Assembly: GCF_020447205.1 (NCBI RefSeq) | Contig: NZ_JAJAEL010000006.1 | Location: forward strand, 384,660 to 448,659 | Origin: Thalassolituus alkanivorans | Lineage (GTDB): Bacteria > Pseudomonadota > Gammaproteobacteria > Pseudomonadales > Oceanobacteraceae | DNA length: 64,000 bases | Direction of reading: 5' to 3' | In this document: positions 17,902 to 26,299 of the stretch, piece by piece | Layout: every line of letters begins with the position of its first letter | How positions within the stretch are numbered: the first letter of the stretch is position 1 | Translations under genes and position numbers: made by a program | The notes under the pieces: model-generated | What the model was told of the DNA's origin: nothing | Databases searched by the model: none | What the model saw: only the letters and a program-made list of their open reading frames with translations

Positions 17902-19671
17902 TCAGAACTGGCCGACGGCCATTTCCATCAGGCTGTCTTTACCGGCTTCAATTTCACTCATCAGAGCTTCGGTTTGCGGCAGCAGTTTGTCCATAAAGAA
18001 GCGGGCACTGTGCACTTTTGCCTGATAGAAGTCGGTTTCGGTTGAACCGGCATCCAGCTGCTGTTGTGCAGTCAGGGCCATACGGCTCCAGAAATAGGCG
18101 ACCGCCGTCAGGGCAAACAGACGCAGATACGGCGTTGCAGCAGCACCGGCCTGTTCACGGTCACTCATGCCATTCTGCATCAGCCACATGGTGGCTTTCT
18201 GCAGGCGACCAATGGCCGCTTTCAGCTGTGGCAGGTGCGGAGCCTGTGGGTTGTCGTTGATAAAACCGTCGAGCATGGCAAAGAAACGCTTCAGTGCCCG
18301 TCCGCCATTCATGCCGATTTTACGGCCCACCAGATCCAGCGCCTGAATACCGTTGGTACCTTCGTAGATACGGGTGATACGGGCATCACGCACCAGCTGT
18401 TCCAGCGGCCAGTCCTGAGTAAAGCCGGAGCCACCCATTAACTGCAGACCATCGTTGGCACAGAAAAATCCTTCATCGGTGAGGAAGGCCTTAACCACCG
18501 GCGTCAGCAACTGCACCATGTCATCGGCATGTTCACGCTCGGCCGGATCTTCTGCAGTGTGGGCAATATCCAGATTCAGTGCGGTGAAGTATGCCAGCGC
18601 ACGGCTGCCTTCAATGGTGGCTTTCTGACGCAGCAGCATACGGCGTACATCAGGGTGCACGATGATCGGATCGGCTGGCTTATCCGGCGCCTGTGGACCC
18701 GCCAGTGAACGGCTTTGCAGACGGTCTTTGGCGAAGCCCAGAGATACCTGATAAGCCGCTTCAGCAACCCCCAGCCCCTGCAGACCGACCATCAGACGTG
18801 CGCTGTTCATCATGACGAACATTGCCTGCAGACCTTTGTGCGGCTCGCCAATCAGCCAGCCTTTGGCTTCTTCAAAGTTCATCACACAGGTCGCAGAACC
18901 CTTGATACCCATTTTGTGTTCCAGACCGCCACAAAATGCCGGGTTACGGCTGCCGTCTTCCAGTACTTTAGGCACCAGGAACAGGGAAATCCCCTTGGAG
19001 CCCGCCGGCGCATCCGGCAGTTTGGCCAGCACCAGGTGAATGATGTTATCGACCAGATCATGCTCACCACCGGTAATCCAGATTTTGGTGCCGGAGATCG
19101 CATAAGAGCCATCCGCCTGCGGCTCTGCTTTGGTACGGATCAGCCCCAGATCTGTACCACAATGCGGTTCCGTCAGACACATGGTGCCAGTCCACTCACC
19201 GCTGATCAGGCGTGGCAGGAAGTAATCTTTCTGTTCGTTGGTGCCATAGCCAATCAGCGCATTCACTGCACCGTGGGTCAGGCCCGGATACATACCCAGC
19301 GACAGGTTAGCCGAACACATCATTTCTTCGGCCAGCGTGTTCAGCGTATGCGGCATACCCTGACCGCCGTATTCCACCGGCGCAGACAATGCCGTCCAGC
19401 CCGCTTCAGCAAACTGCTTATAAGCCTCTTTAAAACCATCGGGCGTGGTGACGCTTTTGCTTTCCGGGTCGTAATGACAACCCTGACGATCGCCGTTGGT
19501 GTTGGTTGGTGCGATAACATTCTGTGCCAGCTTCGCACCCTCAGTCAGCATGGCGTCCATGATGTCGCGGGTTGCGTCTTCATAGCCTGGCAATGCGGGT
19601 AAAATTTCATCACCTTTCAACAGTTCATACAGTACAAATTGCATGTCACGCAGGGGAGCCTGATAACTCAT
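17902..19671 (-). CDS. Acyl-CoA dehydrogenase with extended C terminus (DmdC/FadE5-like)
   Basis: FAD enzyme that introduces the alpha,beta double bond in an acyl-CoA. The 589-residue length, with a C-terminal extension beyond the usual 380-residue core, is that of the DmdC-like group, which includes 3-methylmercaptopropionyl-CoA and long-chain acyl-CoA dehydrogenases. Visible blocks: MCLTEPHCGTDLG and KIWITGGEHD (FAD/substrate loop), GGSGFTQDWPLEQLVRDARITRIYEGTNGIQALDLVGRKI (adenine site with the catalytic Glu of YEGTNGI). Substrate cannot be told from sequence alone; no dmdA/dmdB/dmdD neighbours argue for a general beta-oxidation role. Divergent from the renalase-like gene. Confidence 0.92.
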   Translation of the reverse strand: MSYQAPLRDMQFVLYELLKGDEILPALPGYEDATRDIMDAMLTEGAKLAQNVIAPTNTNGDRQGCHYDPESKSVTTPDGFKEAYKQFAEAGWTALSAPVEYGGQGMPHTLNTLAEEMMCSANLSLGMYPGLTHGAVNALIGYGTNEQKDYFLPRLISGEWTGTMCLTEPHCGTDLGLIRTKAEPQADGSYAISGTKIWITGGEHDLVDNIIHLVLAKLPDAPAGSKGISLFLVPKVLEDGSRNPAFCGGLEHKMGIKGSATCVMNFEEAKGWLIGEPHKGLQAMFVMMNSARLMVGLQGLGVAEAAYQVSLGFAKDRLQSRSLAGPQAPDKPADPIIVHPDVRRMLLRQKATIEGSRALAYFTALNLDIAHTAEDPAEREHADDMVQLLTPVVKAFLTDEGFFCANDGLQLMGGSGFTQDWPLEQLVRDARITRIYEGTNGIQALDLVGRKIGMNGGRALKRFFAMLDGFINDNPQAPHLPQLKAAIGRLQKATMWLMQNGMSDREQAGAAATPYLRLFALTAVAYFWSRMALTAQQQLDAGSTETDFYQAKVHSARFFMDKLLPQTEALMSEIEAGKDSLMEMAVGQF

Positions 19672-19725
19672 GGGGTATCCTCGTTGTTCAACGGGCCGCT
19701 AACGGCAGTTTATTTTCATACAGCT

Positions 19726-19817
19726 ATGCAAGGCATCTGAAACGATGCAAAGCATTTTCAAAGCTATGCAATAGTTATACATCACAAGGAAAAGCGCTAC
19801 AATGGAAAACTTATACA
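19726..19817. promoter_or_regulatory. Clustered repeats: ATGCAARGCAT dyads and two TTATACA boxes
   Basis: The divergent region before the renalase-like gene holds ATGCAAGGCAT (19726-19736), ATGCAAAGCAT (19745-19755), a third ATGCA (19766) and TTATACA at 19775-19781 and 19811-19817. Starts of the ATGCA units are 19 and 21 bases apart, about two helical turns. TACAAT (19798-19803) may be a -10. The TTATACA motif recurs in front of the photolyase operon, pointing to a common regulator. Confidence 0.55.
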
Positions 19818-19836
19818 GAGCCGATAAGGATTTTAT

Positions 19837-20847
19837 ATGGCCCGCATAGCAATCATTGGCGCCGGCATGGCCGGACTGAGCGCACTGCAACTTCTTGCCG
19901 CACAGGGGCACGAGGTGACGGTATTTGATAAAAGCCGCGGTTCCGGCGGACGCATGGCCACTAAAAAAGTTGGCGATGCCAGCTGGGATATGGGGGCGCA
20001 GTTTATCCGTGCCCACAGCGCTGCCTTTACCGCGCAACTGCAGCAATGGCAGCACTACGGCTGGGTTGAGGAATGGAATATGACTCCCTGGATTGCCGAT
20101 GCCAAAGGTCTGCACCCTTCGCCGGATACTGTGCTGCGCTATGTCGGCATGCCGCGCATGACCGGCCTAAGCCGCTCGTTGCTGGAGCCTGCGGCGGCCT
20201 TTATCGCCAGCACCCGCATTGTCAGCGCCAGCCGCGGGGCAAGCACGGGTCAATGGTCACTGAGCTGCGATGATGGTAAGACATTCGGCCCGTTCGACGG
20301 CCTGCTGATCAACACACCACCACAACAGGCCATACCGCTGCTGAGCGCCGCGCCACAACTGGCAGCGCAATGTGAACAGGTGGATATGCTGCCCTGCTGG
20401 ACACTGCTGCTGACACTGCCAGAGGCAATGAACTGCGCTGCAGATGCCGTTTTTGTTAAACAGGGCCCGGTAAGCTGGATTGCGCGCAACAGCAGCAAGC
20501 CCGGACGGGACAAGAAACAGGCCTGGGCGATTCAGGCCAGCCACGAATGGAGCCGCCAGCATACCGATGCCCCGCGTGAGCTGGTGCAACAGGAACTGCT
20601 GAGCGCCTTCTTTGCAGCACTGCAACAGCCGCAACAACAACCCGACACGCTGTGGCTGCACCGCTGGCTATACGCAATACCAGCCAATAGCCTTACACTG
20701 GGCGCCTTAAGTGACATCGGGCAGCAACTCGTTGTCTGCGGCGACTGGTGCCACAGCCCCAGCCTTGAAGGTGCCTGGCTGAGCGGCCAGCAGGCTGCAC
20801 GAACATTACTGACCACACTCCCGAATACGGCAGAAGAACCACTATGA
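19837..20847 (+). CDS. Renalase-like FAD-dependent oxidoreductase
   Basis: A 336-residue flavoprotein of the renalase/amine-oxidase fold. The N-terminal dinucleotide-binding motif is IIGAGMAGLSA, followed by VFDKSRGSGGRMATKK and WDMGAQFI, which are characteristic of renalase-type NAD(P)/FAD oxidases; the C-terminal FAD block is CGDWCHSPSLEGAWLSGQQAA. Bacterial renalase homologues oxidise aberrant dihydro-forms of NAD(P)H, and that is a reasonable but unproven guess. AAGGA precedes the start. It overlaps the CbiX-like gene by 4 bases. Confidence 0.87.
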   Translation: MARIAIIGAGMAGLSALQLLAAQGHEVTVFDKSRGSGGRMATKKVGDASWDMGAQFIRAHSAAFTAQLQQWQHYGWVEEWNMTPWIADAKGLHPSPDTVLRYVGMPRMTGLSRSLLEPAAAFIASTRIVSASRGASTGQWSLSCDDGKTFGPFDGLLINTPPQQAIPLLSAAPQLAAQCEQVDMLPCWTLLLTLPEAMNCAADAVFVKQGPVSWIARNSSKPGRDKKQAWAIQASHEWSRQHTDAPRELVQQELLSAFFAALQQPQQQPDTLWLHRWLYAIPANSLTLGALSDIGQQLVVCGDWCHSPSLEGAWLSGQQAARTLLTTLPNTAEEPL

Positions 20848-21236
20848 CACTGAAAACCGCTTCGATTCTGCTTGCTCACGGCAGCAGCGACCCGCACTGG
20901 CTGGCGCCATTCGATCAGTTATTACAACGCATCCGTGACAGCCTGAGCGACCCGGAGGCACGGGCCGAACTGGCCTATATGGAACTGGCAGAACCTTCAC
21001 TGCAAAGCCAGATAAGGCGTCTGGCTGAAGAAGGCTATGGCCAGATCGATGTATTACCGCTGTTTTTTGCCGCAGGCCGCCATTTGCGTAAAGACGTACC
21101 CGCCATGCTGGATAACATGCAGCAGCTGCTGCAGCAGGAAGGTATGCATATCAGTATCCACTTACACCCCCCGATTGGCCTGGAACCTGAAGTCGCCAGA
21201 GCCATCAGCCAGGTCGTACTGCGCCAGCTGCAATAG
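20844..21236 (+). CDS. CbiX/sirohydrochlorin chelatase-like protein
   Basis: A 130-residue single-domain class II chelatase. It has the conserved opening LLAHGSSDP (catalytic His) and VLPLFFAAGRHLRKDVPAML (second His in the family GxHxxxD block, here GRHLRKD). Members insert Co2+, Ni2+ or Fe2+ into sirohydrochlorin for B12, F430 or sirohaem. Its start overlaps the renalase-like gene by 4 bases, so the two form an operon. With the cobO-type gene at 5360, it hints that corrinoid supply matters here, but no complete B12 pathway is in the window. Confidence 0.85.
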   Translation: MTLKTASILLAHGSSDPHWLAPFDQLLQRIRDSLSDPEARAELAYMELAEPSLQSQIRRLAEEGYGQIDVLPLFFAAGRHLRKDVPAMLDNMQQLLQQEGMHISIHLHPPIGLEPEVARAISQVVLRQLQ

Positions 21237-21244
21237 CATCCCCA

Positions 21245-21263
21245 CGGGCAGGCCTCCTGCCCG
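21245..21263 (+). terminator. Hairpin after the CbiX-like gene
   Basis: CGGGCAGG (21245-21252) pairs with CCTGCCCG (21256-21263) around three bases, 9 bases after the stop. There is no T-run (CATTTCC follows), so it may act as an RNA 3' end stabiliser or a weak terminator. Confidence 0.45.
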
Positions 21264-21384
21264 CATTTCCTGACTTCCGAAGATCCCCGCCACGATATTG
21301 CAGCCAGTCTTTCTGCGCGCTGTATAACGCCACTCTGTACCACCCCATCCGCCCTGACAGACAAATTCCTTAACAATCATAGCC

Positions 21385-21482
21385 TTATACAAAAGTGAAA
21401 AATATTATACAAAGATGATTGACTTGTAGAACTTATCAGAGCCAGAATGGACTTATACAACAAACGATGCATAGGTTATACA
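21385..21482 (+). promoter_or_regulatory. Array of four TTATACA boxes before the photolyase operon
   Basis: TTATACA occurs at 21385-21391, 21405-21411, 21453-21459 and 21476-21482; the last runs into the start ATG at 21484. The first pair is spaced exactly 20 bases start to start, the second 23. A TTGACT (21419-21424) between the pairs may be a -35. MerR proteins of the LitR class are reported to bind TRTACA-type repeats, and such a regulator is the second gene of the operon, so this is the likely autoregulated operator. Confidence 0.65.
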
Positions 21483-21483
21483 T

Positions 21484-22488
21484 ATGGCTCAGCAGCATCC
21501 CTTCAAGACCACACACAGCACCATTGGCTCCGACCGCATCCCGGTTGGTATCAGCGCTTGCCTGATGGGTCAGGCGGTACGTTTTAACGGTTCGCACAAG
21601 CGCTCACGTTTCTGTACCGACACTCTGAGCCAGTACTTTGACTTTGTATCTATCTGCCCGGAAGTTGCCATTGGTATGGGCACACCACGCGAGCCTATCC
21701 GCCTGGTCAGCGAACATGCCGCCGACAACAACGTCCGTGCCGTCGGTGTGACTGACAGCAGCATCGATGTTACCGATGCACTGGCAGAATACGGCGCCCG
21801 TCAGGCACAGCAACAGCAGCAACTGTGTGGCTACATCTTTATGCAGAAAAGCCCAAGCTGCGGCCTGTTTGGTGTTAAGCGCTACCTCGCCAATGGCCAT
21901 CCTGAAGGCAGCACCCGTGGCATTTATGCCGATGCTTTCTGCAAAGCTCACCCGCTGTTACCGGTTGAGGAAGCCGGACGGCTGAATGATGCGGCGCTGC
22001 GTGAGAATTTTATGACCCGTGTATTCGCCTATCACGACTGGCAGCAGTTTCAGGCGGCCGGTATCAGCCGCAAAGGTCTGATCAGCTTTCACTCGCGCTA
22101 CAAATATCTGGTCATGGCGCACAGCATGCTGCACTACAAGAGCATGGGACGACTGCTGGCCAATCTGCGGGAAGGTAATCTGAAAATGCTGGCGCAGGAT
22201 TATTTTGTGCAGTTAATGACAGCGCTGGCCAAACCTGCCAGCCGTAAAATGCACACCAATACGCTGATGCATTTACAGGGTTATTTAAAACAGCTGATCT
22301 CCGCCAGTGATAAAGCTGAACTGAGCGAAATCATAAACCAGTACCGCCAGGGAATTATTCCATTGGTCGTACCGCTGACCCTGCTTAAACATCACCTCAA
22401 CCGCTATGGCGAAAGTAACCAGTACGCCTGTCAGCAGGTGTATCTGAATCCGCACCCTTATGAACTGGGTTTACGGAACGCGATATGA
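21484..22488 (+). CDS. YbgA-like protein, DUF523 + DUF1722
   Basis: A 334-residue two-domain protein. Residues about 20-165 form DUF523, with family cysteines in GISACLMG, SICPEVAIGMG and MQKSPSCGLFGV; residues about 190-325 form DUF1722 (SFHSRYKYLVMAHS, HTNTLMHLQGYLK, LTLLKHHLNRYG). In E. coli the homologue ybgA lies directly beside the photolyase gene phr, and here it heads an operon with phrB, so a role in the response to light is likely; the biochemical function is not established. The stop overlaps the merR start by 4 bases. Confidence 0.88.
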   Translation: MAQQHPFKTTHSTIGSDRIPVGISACLMGQAVRFNGSHKRSRFCTDTLSQYFDFVSICPEVAIGMGTPREPIRLVSEHAADNNVRAVGVTDSSIDVTDALAEYGARQAQQQQQLCGYIFMQKSPSCGLFGVKRYLANGHPEGSTRGIYADAFCKAHPLLPVEEAGRLNDAALRENFMTRVFAYHDWQQFQAAGISRKGLISFHSRYKYLVMAHSMLHYKSMGRLLANLREGNLKMLAQDYFVQLMTALAKPASRKMHTNTLMHLQGYLKQLISASDKAELSEIINQYRQGIIPLVVPLTLLKHHLNRYGESNQYACQQVYLNPHPYELGLRNAI

Positions 22489-23402
22489 ATCGCCTCGATG
22501 ATCGTGGTACCTACCCTATCCGGGAATTTGCCCGCCTTACCGGAGTTAATCCGGTAACGCTGCGTGCATGGGAAAGGCGCTACGGCATTATTCGCCCGGA
22601 ACGTACCGAAAAAGGCCATCGCTTTTACACCGATGAGCATATTCAGCACGTGCGCCACATTCTGTATTGGCTGGATCAGGGTTACCCGATCCGCCAGGTA
22701 AAGTTACTGCTGAAAGATGGTCAGGAAAACAGCAGCAATAATAATGACGACTGGCTGAACCAGCAGCAGCAGGTTATCCGTGCCGCACAGCATCTGAATA
22801 CACAACATCTCGACGAGCTGTGGAATGCCGGTTTTTCCAGCTATCCACTGGCCGTTTATTACGAGCGCTGTCTGTCACCTGTACTGCATTTTCTGCGCAG
22901 CAGCAGTACCCCCCTTATTGTGACACATGCATTCGAACATCTGCTGAAGCGCAAATTTGGCGCCATGCTGTTGCAGCAACAACGCCATAATAAAGGCCCG
23001 GTATTGTTACTTGCCACCAATCACGAGCATGCCGAAATAGAAACGCTTGCCTGTGCCTGTGCATTGGGAGCTGCAGAATTCCGGGTTGAATACTTTGGTC
23101 CACAACCAACACCTTCCGATCTGGGTTTAACCCTGACGATGATACCCGCAGCCAATGTCTGGATTCATTTTCATCCGTTAATTCCGGCTCACCAGCAACA
23201 GTGGCAGGACTACTTCAGCCATTGCCATGTGACACATTTTCTTTCCGGTGCTGCTCCGGATACACAAGTACAGCATAAAACACTGATCAGATTACCTGAT
23301 CAGTTATCCCGCCAGGTAAGAACCTTTATTACCGGCAACAACACTGAAAAAAAAACTGACAACAATGCAGAGAAACATACTCATAACGGAGGTTTCCATT
23401 GA
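22485..23402 (+). CDS. MerR-family regulator of the LitR/CarH type
   Basis: A 305-residue regulator. The N-terminal MerR helix-turn-helix (about 9-75) contains YPIREFARLTGVNPVTLRAWERRYG and EKGHRFYTDEHI, which are diagnostic of the LitR/CarH/CarA branch. The rest aligns in layout with the helical and Rossmann parts of a B12-binding domain, but the cobalt-binding DxHxxG motif is not intact: the matching place reads NHEHAEIE. This fits the short or degenerate class II LitR proteins described in pseudomonads rather than a bona fide adenosyl-B12 photoreceptor. Overlaps both neighbours by 4 bases. Probably controls its own operon through the TTATACA boxes. Confidence 0.85.
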   Translation: MNRLDDRGTYPIREFARLTGVNPVTLRAWERRYGIIRPERTEKGHRFYTDEHIQHVRHILYWLDQGYPIRQVKLLLKDGQENSSNNNDDWLNQQQQVIRAAQHLNTQHLDELWNAGFSSYPLAVYYERCLSPVLHFLRSSSTPLIVTHAFEHLLKRKFGAMLLQQQRHNKGPVLLLATNHEHAEIETLACACALGAAEFRVEYFGPQPTPSDLGLTLTMIPAANVWIHFHPLIPAHQQQWQDYFSHCHVTHFLSGAAPDTQVQHKTLIRLPDQLSRQVRTFITGNNTEKKTDNNAEKHTHNGGFH

Positions 23403-24862
23403 CTCAGTTAGTCTGGTTCCGTACCGATTTGCGCAGCCGCGACAATCCTGCACTGTGGCATGCCTGCAAACATATTGAAGAAGGTGTCGTCGGCGTCGTT
23501 TTTGTTACCCGTCAGCAATGGCTTCAGCATGGCTTAGGCGAGCGAAAAATACAGCTGATGGAAAACACCATGCTGGCATTGAAGGCTGAACTGGAGTCTT
23601 TGAATATTCCTCTTCTGATTCTCACGGCTAATACATTTGCTGACTGCAATCAGATTCTTCAGCGCATCATTATTCAGCTGAATATCCGTTCGGTAGCTTT
23701 TAATATCGAATATGAAGTCAACGAGCGCCGGCGCGATATCGAGTTTGGCCGCTGGTGCCGTGAGCAGGAAATATCACTGTATAAATTCCATGACCAGTGT
23801 GTGGTTCCCCCAGGTGAAGTACGCACTAAACAGGATCTTCCGTTTAAAGTTTTTACGCCATTCAAACGCGCCTGGATTCAGCAGGCAGAAAGCGTTATAG
23901 CAGCACCGCTGCCACGGCCAGAGCAACGCGATCAGAAAATACAGTCAGCGTTAACAGATCTGATTAAGGCGCAATCCGGTTTATTACTCAGTGCTCCACC
24001 AATAAAAGCCGTTGCCGATCCGCTCTGGCCCGCTACGGAAGACGAAGCTCACCTGCGTCTGAACCGCTTTGCGGAAGAGCGTGGCTGTGCCTATAAACAA
24101 CTGCGTGATTTTCCTGCCGAAGACGCAACCAGCCGTTTATCGGTTTACCTGTCATTAGGTCTGATTTCTGTGCGCCAGTGCCTGCATGTCGCACTTGATC
24201 ATAATAATGGCCGCTTTACCGGTGGCAGCCCCGGTTTTGACAGCTGGATCAGCGAGCTGATCTGGCGCGAATTTTATCGTCATCTGCTGGTCGCATTTCC
24301 ACAACTGTGCAAGCACAAAGCCTTTAAACCCGATACCGAGCAGGTTCCATGGCGCAACAGCGAGGCGGATTTCAAAGCCTGGTGTGAAGGTCGTACCGGT
24401 TATCCGGTTGTTGATGCAGCACAAAAACAACTTATTGCGGAAGGCTGGATGCACAACCGGCTGCGCATGATCAGCGCCATGTTTTTAACCAAACATCTGC
24501 TGATTGACTGGCGCAAAGGCGAAGCCTTTTTTAATCAGTGGCTGCTTGATGCTGACCTGGCTTCCAATAATGGAGGCTGGCAATGGAGTGCATCAACCGG
24601 TGCCGATGGCGTTCCGTATTTCCGTATATTTAATCCAACCACTCAATCACAACGATTTGATGCCTCGGGTGATTTTATCGCCCGCTATATCCCGGAATTA
24701 ATCAATCTTCCCGGCGCATCACGTCACCAGCCAGACAACCTGCAACGTCAGCGTTGCGGTTATCCACCGCCACTGGTAGAGCATAAATTTGCCCGCCAAC
24801 GGGCGCTGGACGCTTTTAAACAGACGCTAACCACGGCCAATGCCGGAGATGAGCATGAATAA
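23399..24862 (+). CDS. phrB: Deoxyribodipyrimidine photolyase (class I)
   Basis: Light-driven repair of cyclobutane pyrimidine dimers with FADH-. The 487-residue protein begins QLVWFRTDLRSRDNPAL (antenna domain) and carries the FAD-binding C-terminal blocks ELIWREFYRHLL, GYPVVDAAQKQL, GWMHNRLRMISAMFLTKHLLIDWR and WLLDADLASNNGGWQWSASTG. It starts with TTG (23399) that overlaps the merR stop (TTGA), with GGAGG 5 bases upstream. Position within the LitR operon predicts light induction. Confidence 0.95.
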   Translation: MTQLVWFRTDLRSRDNPALWHACKHIEEGVVGVVFVTRQQWLQHGLGERKIQLMENTMLALKAELESLNIPLLILTANTFADCNQILQRIIIQLNIRSVAFNIEYEVNERRRDIEFGRWCREQEISLYKFHDQCVVPPGEVRTKQDLPFKVFTPFKRAWIQQAESVIAAPLPRPEQRDQKIQSALTDLIKAQSGLLLSAPPIKAVADPLWPATEDEAHLRLNRFAEERGCAYKQLRDFPAEDATSRLSVYLSLGLISVRQCLHVALDHNNGRFTGGSPGFDSWISELIWREFYRHLLVAFPQLCKHKAFKPDTEQVPWRNSEADFKAWCEGRTGYPVVDAAQKQLIAEGWMHNRLRMISAMFLTKHLLIDWRKGEAFFNQWLLDADLASNNGGWQWSASTGADGVPYFRIFNPTTQSQRFDASGDFIARYIPELINLPGASRHQPDNLQRQRCGYPPPLVEHKFARQRALDAFKQTLTTANAGDEHE

Positions 24863-25850
24863 CAATGACGGCCTTTCATCATCCACAGGATCACCACGTA
24901 ACGGGAACCTGTGGCGTAACATCATGCGCTGGTTCGATTCTGAAAGCGGTCAGGATGATGACATGCACAGTACAGAATTTAACTGGCTGAGGGTTATGCC
25001 ATTTATTATTCTTCATCTGCTGTGTTTACTGGCGTTTTTTCTTCCGTTAAGCAGTACGGCATTAGCAGTGTGTTTTGCGCTTTACTGGTTAAGACTGTTT
25101 GCTATCACAGCCTTTTACCACCGTTATTTTTCTCACCGGGCTTATAAAACCAATCGTTTCTGGCAGTTTATTTTCGCCTTACTTGGCAATATGGCAGCAC
25201 AACGCGGACCACTCTGGTGGGCTGCTCATCACCGTGCTCATCACCAGCATGCCGATACCGATGAAGACCTTCATTCACCGGTAAAGCGTGGTTTCTGGTG
25301 GAGTCATGCCGGCTGGTTCACCTGTGATGCATCATTCAACACCCAGTATCAGCGCATCAAAGACTTTGCCCGCTTTCCCGAATTACGCTGGCTGAACCGT
25401 TATGACAGCGTTGCTCCCTTACTGCTTATTGTACTGCTGTTTCTGGCTGGCGAATGGCTAGCGGTAGCGGCACCGGAATTAAACACCAATGGTCTGCAAC
25501 TGGTTGTCTGGGGTTTCTTTATTTCTACGGTATTACTGTTTCACTCTACCGTTACTATTAATTCTCTGGGGCATATCTGGGGCAAAAAGCGTTTTGCAAC
25601 GAAAGATGAAAGCCGCAACAACGCATTTCTGGCCCTGCTGACTCTGGGCGAAGGCTGGCATAACAATCATCACCGCTGGGCAGTATCAGCCCGCCAGGGA
25701 TTTTATTGGTGGGAGCTGGATATTACCTATCTGATTCTGAAACTCATGAGCTGGATCGGAATTGTGTACGACCTAAGCCCGGTTCCACGCCATGTTCTTG
25801 AGGAAGGCCGTAACACCTCTCTGCAAACATCGCAGGAGAAATCACTGTGA
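24855..25850 (+). CDS. Membrane fatty-acid (acyl-CoA type) desaturase
   Basis: Integral membrane di-iron desaturase that puts a cis double bond in an acyl chain. The 331-residue protein has the three histidine boxes of the delta-9 family: HRYFSH (89-94), HRAHH (126-130) and HNNHH near residue 270, with four membrane helices. The start at 24855 has GGAG 6 bases upstream and overlaps the phrB end by 8; a longer frame from 24840 is possible. In this operon it may make the unsaturated chains that the downstream Cfa-like enzyme modifies; that coupling is inference. Confidence 0.9.
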   Translation: MNNNDGLSSSTGSPRNGNLWRNIMRWFDSESGQDDDMHSTEFNWLRVMPFIILHLLCLLAFFLPLSSTALAVCFALYWLRLFAITAFYHRYFSHRAYKTNRFWQFIFALLGNMAAQRGPLWWAAHHRAHHQHADTDEDLHSPVKRGFWWSHAGWFTCDASFNTQYQRIKDFARFPELRWLNRYDSVAPLLLIVLLFLAGEWLAVAAPELNTNGLQLVVWGFFISTVLLFHSTVTINSLGHIWGKKRFATKDESRNNAFLALLTLGEGWHNNHHRWAVSARQGFYWWELDITYLILKLMSWIGIVYDLSPVPRHVLEEGRNTSLQTSQEKSL

Positions 25851-26299
25851 ATATGCTTACCGCAGTTTCCGGCAGTAACAGTGCTGAACGCTTTCAGACG
25901 CTTTACCACCACCTTAACCGCGATACCATTTCTCGTGAGCTGTTAAGCACCTGCTATGCCGACAATATTGTGTTCAGCGATCCCTTCCATGAAATCCATG
26001 GTATCCGCGAACTGACAGACTATTTTATCGGCATGTACAGCAACGTTAACCATATCGATTTTATTTTCACCAGCAGCTGGCATCAGGATGAGCGCAGTAT
26101 GTTGCGCTGGACCATGAATTTCCGTCACCCGCGCCTGCGTAACGGTGAGTTGATTACCATCGAAGGCTGCAGTGAACTGCGCTGGGAAAATAACCGCATT
26201 GTATATCACCGCGACTTTTTTGATGCCGGTGCCATGCTGTATGAGCATATTCCTCTGCTTGGCTGGGTTATCCGTAAGCTGAAGGAGCGCATGCAATGA
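25847..26299 (+). CDS. SnoaL/NTF2-like protein
   Basis: A 150-residue protein of the NTF2-like superfamily, recognised by the opening helix, YADNIVFSDPFHEIHGIRELTDYFIGMY and the strand-rich end (MLRWTMNF, IEGCSELRW). Members of this kind occur regularly in photolyase/LitR and ChrR-type light-stress operons, where their function is unknown. A GTG start at 25847 overlaps the desaturase stop (GTGA), with AGGAG 8 bases before it; ATG at 25853 is the alternative. It overlaps the SDR gene by 4 bases. Confidence 0.8.
   Translation: MNMLTAVSGSNSAERFQTLYHHLNRDTISRELLSTCYADNIVFSDPFHEIHGIRELTDYFIGMYSNVNHIDFIFTSSWHQDERSMLRWTMNFRHPRLRNGELITIEGCSELRWENNRIVYHRDFFDAGAMLYEHIPLLGWVIRKLKERMQ

Noticed and set aside
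18715..19602. 295-residue open frame on the + strand
   Set aside because: Antisense to the acyl-CoA dehydrogenase gene; composition is typical of a shadow frame (His/Arg/Gln-rich).
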